This document shows positions 59,608 to 63,403 of a stretch of DNA of 63,403 nt, piece after piece (within the stretch, counting starts at the first letter, position 1; every line of letters begins with the position of its first letter). The notes below the pieces were generated by a model. It had not been told where the DNA came from. It ran no database searches and saw only the letters and a program-made list of their open reading frames with translations. Origin of the DNA: Methanobacteriota archaeon (GTDB taxonomy: Archaea > Thermoplasmatota > Poseidoniia > Poseidoniales > Thalassarchaeaceae); NCBI GenBank assembly GCA_004195715.1, contig PSPX01000001.1:1-63403 (forward strand), given 5' to 3'. The position numbers and the translations under genes were made by a program.

Positions 59608-60876
59608 ATGTGGACACGCAAGGCATCCCTGATGGTGACCAGTGGCATCAGCCTGATTCTAATCGGGATGATGATATCCAACTTCCAGTTGATGATTGTC
59701 GGTCTGACATTCATTTCATTTCTCGCCATCAATGGGTGGGTCTCTGGACACTCCGAGCTCGAAATCACCCGAACCATCAACGGCACCCAGGCCAATGCCA
59801 TCAATGTCTACAAGGGCGACGATGTGGTGATCGAACTAACGGTCACGAACAACTCCTACCGCAGGACCCAGCAGCTTGAGGTCTTCGACAACGTGCCGCA
59901 CGAGATGAAGATGCGTACAGGCATCAACCAGATGCGCATGAACCTCGGACCCGGCCAGACTGCGCGCATCAAGTACCGGGTCCGTTGTCCACTGCGCGGG
60001 CACTACACAATCGGTCCGATATCGGTACGCTACCGCAACGCGTTCAATCTCTACGTCAATGACTCCCAGATTGAGGACCGGACCGACGTGACCGTGTTCC
60101 CCCAGGTTAGGGAGATTGAGGAGGCGCTGCTGCGCTCAGATGTGCCCAAGATGTACACCGGGGCGACCACCCTCAAGACTCCTGGGCAGGGCATGGAGTT
60201 CTATTCCCTACGTGAGTATCTGCCAGGTGACTCCTTCCGTTCAATCAACTGGAAGGCGTACGCCAAGACTGGTGAGCTGATGGTCAACGAAAAGACCAGA
60301 GACGCGGTCACAGATGTTTTCATCTTCCTAGACACAAGGGATGTCTCGAGAATCGGGACCGTCCTCAAGAACCCACTTGAGATGGGAACCGTCGCCGCTG
60401 CTTCGATCTCGACCTATTTCATCCGACGGCGTGACTCGGTGGCTCTGGTGACCTACGGTGAGAAGATGGAGTTCCTGCTGCCAGAAACTGGAGACAAGCA
60501 GGACTACAAGGTTCTGAGCAGGCTAGCAGCGGTCGAGGCCAAAGGCTCTATGCCGCTGCAAGCGGTCACCAACGCGATGTCCGCGAGGATGAGCAGGGGC
60601 TCACCCGTGTTCATCATCAGCAGCCTTGAGGGTGACGGCACAACTCTGCCTGCGATACGTCATCTCGCGGGTAAGGGCCACGAGGTCATAGTACTCTCTC
60701 CAAGCAGCATCGACCTCGAGAGGCTAGTCAGTCGCATACCCAGGATGTCCTACGAGGTCCTCAAACTGGAGAGGCAGAACAGGCTCACGGCGATTTCCGG
60801 TTACGGTGCGAAGGTGATTGATTGGATGCCAGATGTCGAGCTCTCGCAGGCCCTGCTACAGGTGAGGTCGGTTTAG
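59608..60876 (+). CDS. DUF58 domain membrane protein
   Basis: 422 residues. Two membrane helices at the N-terminus (about 9-27 and 30-45), a beta domain (NVYKGDDVVIELTVTNNS), then the DUF58 motif GMEFYSLREYLPGDSFRSINWKAYAKTG (split as GMEFYSLREYLPGDS and FRSINWKAYA) and the vWA-like region DVFIFLDTRD with a MIDAS-type pattern. DUF58 proteins pair with MoxR ATPases and vWA/transglutaminase proteins in membrane-associated assembly; none of those is adjacent here. Starts 2 bases after the DUF4350-like gene. Confidence 0.88.
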   Translation: MWTRKASLMVTSGISLILIGMMISNFQLMIVGLTFISFLAINGWVSGHSELEITRTINGTQANAINVYKGDDVVIELTVTNNSYRRTQQLEVFDNVPHEMKMRTGINQMRMNLGPGQTARIKYRVRCPLRGHYTIGPISVRYRNAFNLYVNDSQIEDRTDVTVFPQVREIEEALLRSDVPKMYTGATTLKTPGQGMEFYSLREYLPGDSFRSINWKAYAKTGELMVNEKTRDAVTDVFIFLDTRDVSRIGTVLKNPLEMGTVAAASISTYFIRRRDSVALVTYGEKMEFLLPETGDKQDYKVLSRLAAVEAKGSMPLQAVTNAMSARMSRGSPVFIISSLEGDGTTLPAIRHLAGKGHEVIVLSPSSIDLERLVSRIPRMSYEVLKLERQNRLTAISGYGAKVIDWMPDVELSQALLQVRSV

Positions 60877-60887
60877 GAGGCTAAATT

Positions 60888-62120
60888 ATGGCAATGGAAT
60901 CAGTTCCCGAATCACAGACTCTACACATATCCAAGTTGCGCAAGCGCTGGCAGGTCCTAGTTCTGCAACTAATCTCAACCGTCTCACTGCTGTTCTTGAT
61001 GAAGCGGATGAACACCATCTTTGGCTCTTGCACCGACCAGTTCATCGCGGACTCAGGAGGCCCGGAATCGACCTATTGGTGTCCGGCCTACGAGCACACT
61101 AGGGGCTTGAGGTACTGGACCGACTCTGACTCTATCGACCTATTCCTGCCAGACTTCGTTCACGGCCTCGTCGATTTGTCCGGAAACACCCTATCAGGGG
61201 ATGCCACCTTCGTCGCGCCGGTATTGCTCTGCGCGGTTATCACAGCAATATGGGTCTACATTCTACATCAGAGCGAGAAGATCCAGATGTGGGTCAACAG
61301 ACTGATCTCCCTCGGTTTTGTGGGTTGGATGGTGCTGCCTTTCCTACTCTCATGGATCTACGCTATGGTGGTTTCAGGGCCCCACCTTCCATTCGGCCAT
61401 GAGAACCCAGTCTACAACCACATCGACCATCTCTGGGATCCATTCATGTTCATCTTCGAGATGATATTCCTCGGCATTGTTTTCGCCCCTATCTTGGCCG
61501 GTCTGATGGGCATATGGGGACTCTCCAAGAGGATGATCACATGGGCTGTCGGCTACTTCCTGATGGTCGTCGGGATTCACGCCATGCTGACCTTCGAGGG
61601 CATCACCGACGCAGTCGACGTCGGACTGCAGCCGCTGCCCGCCCAGATTGGCGATGCCACCTTGTACGGCGGGTTGGTATCGCCGTTGTCCCTGACACTG
61701 ATATCAATAGCCATTCTGATTATCGTCTTCATGGAGTCAGGACTCGCTGTAATCAGTCACCTAGAGTACGCCGCGATGCTGCCTGAGGAAGCCAAGAGGA
61801 ACCCCGAGTACGTCACCCAATTCAAGAACGTCATGAACTCGCACATTGTCCACATGGTGAGCATCACCGCGGTAGTTGCTCTTACCACTGCGATCGCTCT
61901 CGAGTTCGACGATTTCCTAATCTCACTAGTAGGCCTGCTTGAAGGCTCTCAGTGGTCCGGTCAGGTGCGCGAGTCGCTCGAGCTCCAGTTGACCTACGGA
62001 AAGGTCATCTCGGCCGGTTTGTTCCTGTTGGTGGTGGCCGGCATGCGCTTCGTATTGCCATGGCAGCGCGTCACTGGTATCATCGAGACTGGGATGAGCA
62101 GGATTCGCTCGACCGACTAA
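60888..62120 (+). CDS. polytopic membrane protein of unknown family
   Basis: 410 residues, about eight membrane helices: near 26-44, 110-129, 140-163, 180-215 (two), 225-245, 265-285 and 315-345, 375-395. A charged external loop with cysteines (CTDQFIADSGGPESTYWC) lies between the first helices. It starts 11 bases after DUF58 with TAGGAGG nearby, so it belongs to the same operon. Not recognised as transglutaminase or vWA protein; the role is open. Confidence 0.75.
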   Translation: MAMESVPESQTLHISKLRKRWQVLVLQLISTVSLLFLMKRMNTIFGSCTDQFIADSGGPESTYWCPAYEHTRGLRYWTDSDSIDLFLPDFVHGLVDLSGNTLSGDATFVAPVLLCAVITAIWVYILHQSEKIQMWVNRLISLGFVGWMVLPFLLSWIYAMVVSGPHLPFGHENPVYNHIDHLWDPFMFIFEMIFLGIVFAPILAGLMGIWGLSKRMITWAVGYFLMVVGIHAMLTFEGITDAVDVGLQPLPAQIGDATLYGGLVSPLSLTLISIAILIIVFMESGLAVISHLEYAAMLPEEAKRNPEYVTQFKNVMNSHIVHMVSITAVVALTTAIALEFDDFLISLVGLLEGSQWSGQVRESLELQLTYGKVISAGLFLLVVAGMRFVLPWQRVTGIIETGMSRIRSTD

Positions 62121-62210
62121 GGAACGAACTCGAGTTGAGCTTTACCTCACCACACCTCGCAGTTCAGGTCCGACGAGTGGGTTCAAGCCAAACCCCATCG
62201 AGCATCGAGC

Positions 62211-63212
62211 ATGGTGGACGCACTCGCAGTCGAGAGCTGCAGTCGCTGCAACGCTTCCGCAGTCATCCACCAGGCCTACAGCGGACAGCACCTCTGCGAC
62301 AGGCACCTGGCTTCCTCGATCCGCAAACGCACCTCCAAGGAGCTCAGGCAGCAGCTCAGGCTGCCCAAGGACGCGAGGCATGAGGACGGCTCACTATATC
62401 GAATACTCGTGGCTATCTCAGGGGGCAAGGACTCCGCGGTCTTGCTTACTTTGATGCACGACATACTCGGCCGCCGCCGCGATGTTGAGTTAATCTCCGG
62501 CTGCATAGATGAGGGCATTGACGGCTACCGCGCACCCTCGCTCGAGTGCGCGAGGCAACTGGCTGAGAGCCTAGATGTGAGGTTCGAGACTCTGAGCTAT
62601 GAGGAGATGGGTTACGAGCGCATGGACGAGGTCGTCACGAGGATGCCGGCGATGGGAGAGAACCACGACGAGGCCAATGGAATGATGCCGTGTTCATACT
62701 GTGGCGTGTTCCGCCGTCAGGGGCTGAACGCACTGGCGCAAAAGGTCAACGCGGACGTCATGGCCCTAGGTCATAACCTCGACGACATGGCCCAGTCTAT
62801 CCTGATGAACCTGCAGAATGGAGAAATCGATCGATCGGTTAGGTTGGCCCCACACACTGAGGCTCCGATAGACGGAATCGCACCTCGAATAGTGCCTCTG
62901 CGATGGATTCCAGAGCAGGAGATTCACGCTCACGCGATATGTCAGAGCTTGCCTATGTACCACGGCGACTGCCCACATGCTCCTGGGGCGATGCGTCAGC
63001 AGAGCCGTGGAATCATTGCCGATATGGAGTCGATAACTCCTGGTGCTCGACACGGCCTACTGCACTCTCTCGATGAGATACGCAGACTGCACCGTGAGGC
63101 CAATCAGGGCTCGAGGTCAGAGGTGAACAACTGCACAGAGTGTGGCGAGATCACCAGCCGAGAAGTATGCCAGGCATGCACGATGAAGCAGTGGCTGGCA
63201 GAAACGGCGTGA
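62211..63212 (+). CDS. tRNA 2-thiolation protein (Ncs6/TtcA-type ATP pyrophosphatase)
   Basis: Activates tRNA U34 (or C32) with ATP before sulphur insertion. 333 residues: N-terminal zinc knuckles (C-x2-C, C-x2-H, 10-32), PP-loop VAISGGKDS (68-75), the middle PCSYCGVFRRQGL motif with the two cysteines that bind an iron-sulphur cluster or zinc, GHNLDDMAQSILMNL, and a C-terminal CTECGEITSREVCQAC knuckle. Archaeal NcsA and bacterial TtcA share this layout; the N- and C-terminal zinc knuckles favour the Ncs6 branch. Its own promoter is not evident. Confidence 0.88.
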   Translation: MVDALAVESCSRCNASAVIHQAYSGQHLCDRHLASSIRKRTSKELRQQLRLPKDARHEDGSLYRILVAISGGKDSAVLLTLMHDILGRRRDVELISGCIDEGIDGYRAPSLECARQLAESLDVRFETLSYEEMGYERMDEVVTRMPAMGENHDEANGMMPCSYCGVFRRQGLNALAQKVNADVMALGHNLDDMAQSILMNLQNGEIDRSVRLAPHTEAPIDGIAPRIVPLRWIPEQEIHAHAICQSLPMYHGDCPHAPGAMRQQSRGIIADMESITPGARHGLLHSLDEIRRLHREANQGSRSEVNNCTECGEITSREVCQACTMKQWLAETA

Positions 63213-63303
63213 ATCAGAGGGTACGGAAGTAGATGCAGGCGTCAAGAAGGGATACCCTAGTTTTGCATACGTAATACAGAGGTACAGAAATAGAAGAATA
63301 GAA

Positions 63304-63403
63304 TTACACTTTCTCTTGTTTTCTCTCTTCTTCATAGGCATCAGCAACCTTGCCAGCCGTACGAAGAAACTTCTTTTTCAAACCATCGAAGTTAAGATAT
63401 ATT
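63304..63403 (-). CDS. C-terminal end of a gene entering from the right
   Basis: Reading leftwards from the window edge, 32 codons end at a TAA (63306-63304): a charged, Lys- and Glu-rich tail (LNFDGLKKKFLRTAGKVADAY and EEERKQEKV, split). The codons favour A/T at third positions, unlike the rest of the window. No family can be named from this stretch. The adjacent 90 bases to the left are non-coding and AT-rich. Confidence 0.45.
   Translation of the reverse strand, partial: IYLNFDGLKKKFLRTAGKVADAYEEERKQEKV

Noticed and set aside
63117-63347. 76-codon minus-strand frame at the right edge
   Set aside because: It overlaps the 3' end of the thiolation gene and has no family features; the 32-codon frame ending at 63304 is better supported as a gene end.
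1-63403. CRISPR array, insertion sequence, prophage or rRNA
   Set aside because: No regularly spaced direct repeats, transposase or integrase motifs, or rRNA-like stretches are visible.

Overview
The window reads as a chromosomal segment of a Marine Group II / Poseidoniales-type archaeon (Thermoplasmatota). Archaeal markers are ribosomal protein L15e, aIF1A, a Rio1 kinase, a Dim2-type KH protein, CDC48, a presenilin-like protease, the chromatin protein MC1 and an intron-containing tRNA-Tyr with a bulge-helix-bulge-sized intron. Bacterial-looking metabolism (methylcrotonoyl-CoA carboxylase, type I SerS, dCMP deaminase) and very large secreted proteins with calcium-binding and CARDB/PKD-like modules fit the same group. 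The lineage is inferred from gene content; no comparison was run. Genes are packed tightly: no gap exceeds about 160 bases. Operon start sites usually carry a GAGGTGA-type Shine-Dalgarno sequence, while several first genes have a TATA-like box 25-30 bases before the start codon, suggesting leaderless mRNAs.

Layout. 1-2.7 kb: the edge of a secreted protein, ftsZ, tRNA-Tyr, L15e and a PRC-barrel protein. 2.8-17.5 kb: five co-directional genes for surface proteins (PKD-type protein with a cytosolic zinc ribbon, a 1461-residue secreted protein, a single-span protein, a subtilase with a cytosolic zinc finger, a CARDB-type protein). 17.6-29.5 kb: a complete complex I operon A-B-C-D-H-I-J-J'-K-L-M-N without the NADH module, with extra segments in NuoH and NuoI. 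29.5-31.7 kb: aIF1A-Rio1-Dim2 ribosome biogenesis/translation genes. 31.7-38.2 kb: DUF63, then a leucine-degradation block (methylcrotonoyl-CoA carboxylase beta, methylglutaconyl-CoA hydratase, biotin carboxylase, separate biotin carrier), then DUF4126. 38.2-47.6 kb: SerS, presenilin-like protease, FolC, dCMP deaminase with a convergent kinase-like gene, PI-PLC-like lipoprotein, signal peptidase I and a site-2 protease. 47.7-49.9 kb: Hjc-like nuclease, macro-domain protein, RAM-domain protein and MC1. 49.9-55.2 kb: succinate dehydrogenase CAB, a 35-residue zinc ribbon, and aldehyde dehydrogenase. 55.4-62.1 kb: CDC48, PRC-barrel, DUF4350-like, DUF58 and a polytopic membrane protein. 62.2 kb to end: a tRNA thiolation enzyme, then an AT-rich edge holding the end of another gene.

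The genes suggest an aerobic or at least respiring heterotroph: leucine breakdown feeds acetyl-CoA, Sdh and a truncated complex I feed quinone, and secreted/surface proteases supply amino acids. The most striking unexplained pattern is a set of short perfect inverted repeats, mostly an 8-bp stem with a 3-base loop and with a different sequence each time, sitting in the gaps just before start codons of first genes (5223, 10206, 14758, 17573, 33023, 39495, 53438, 57919). They may be operators, 5' leader hairpins or terminators.
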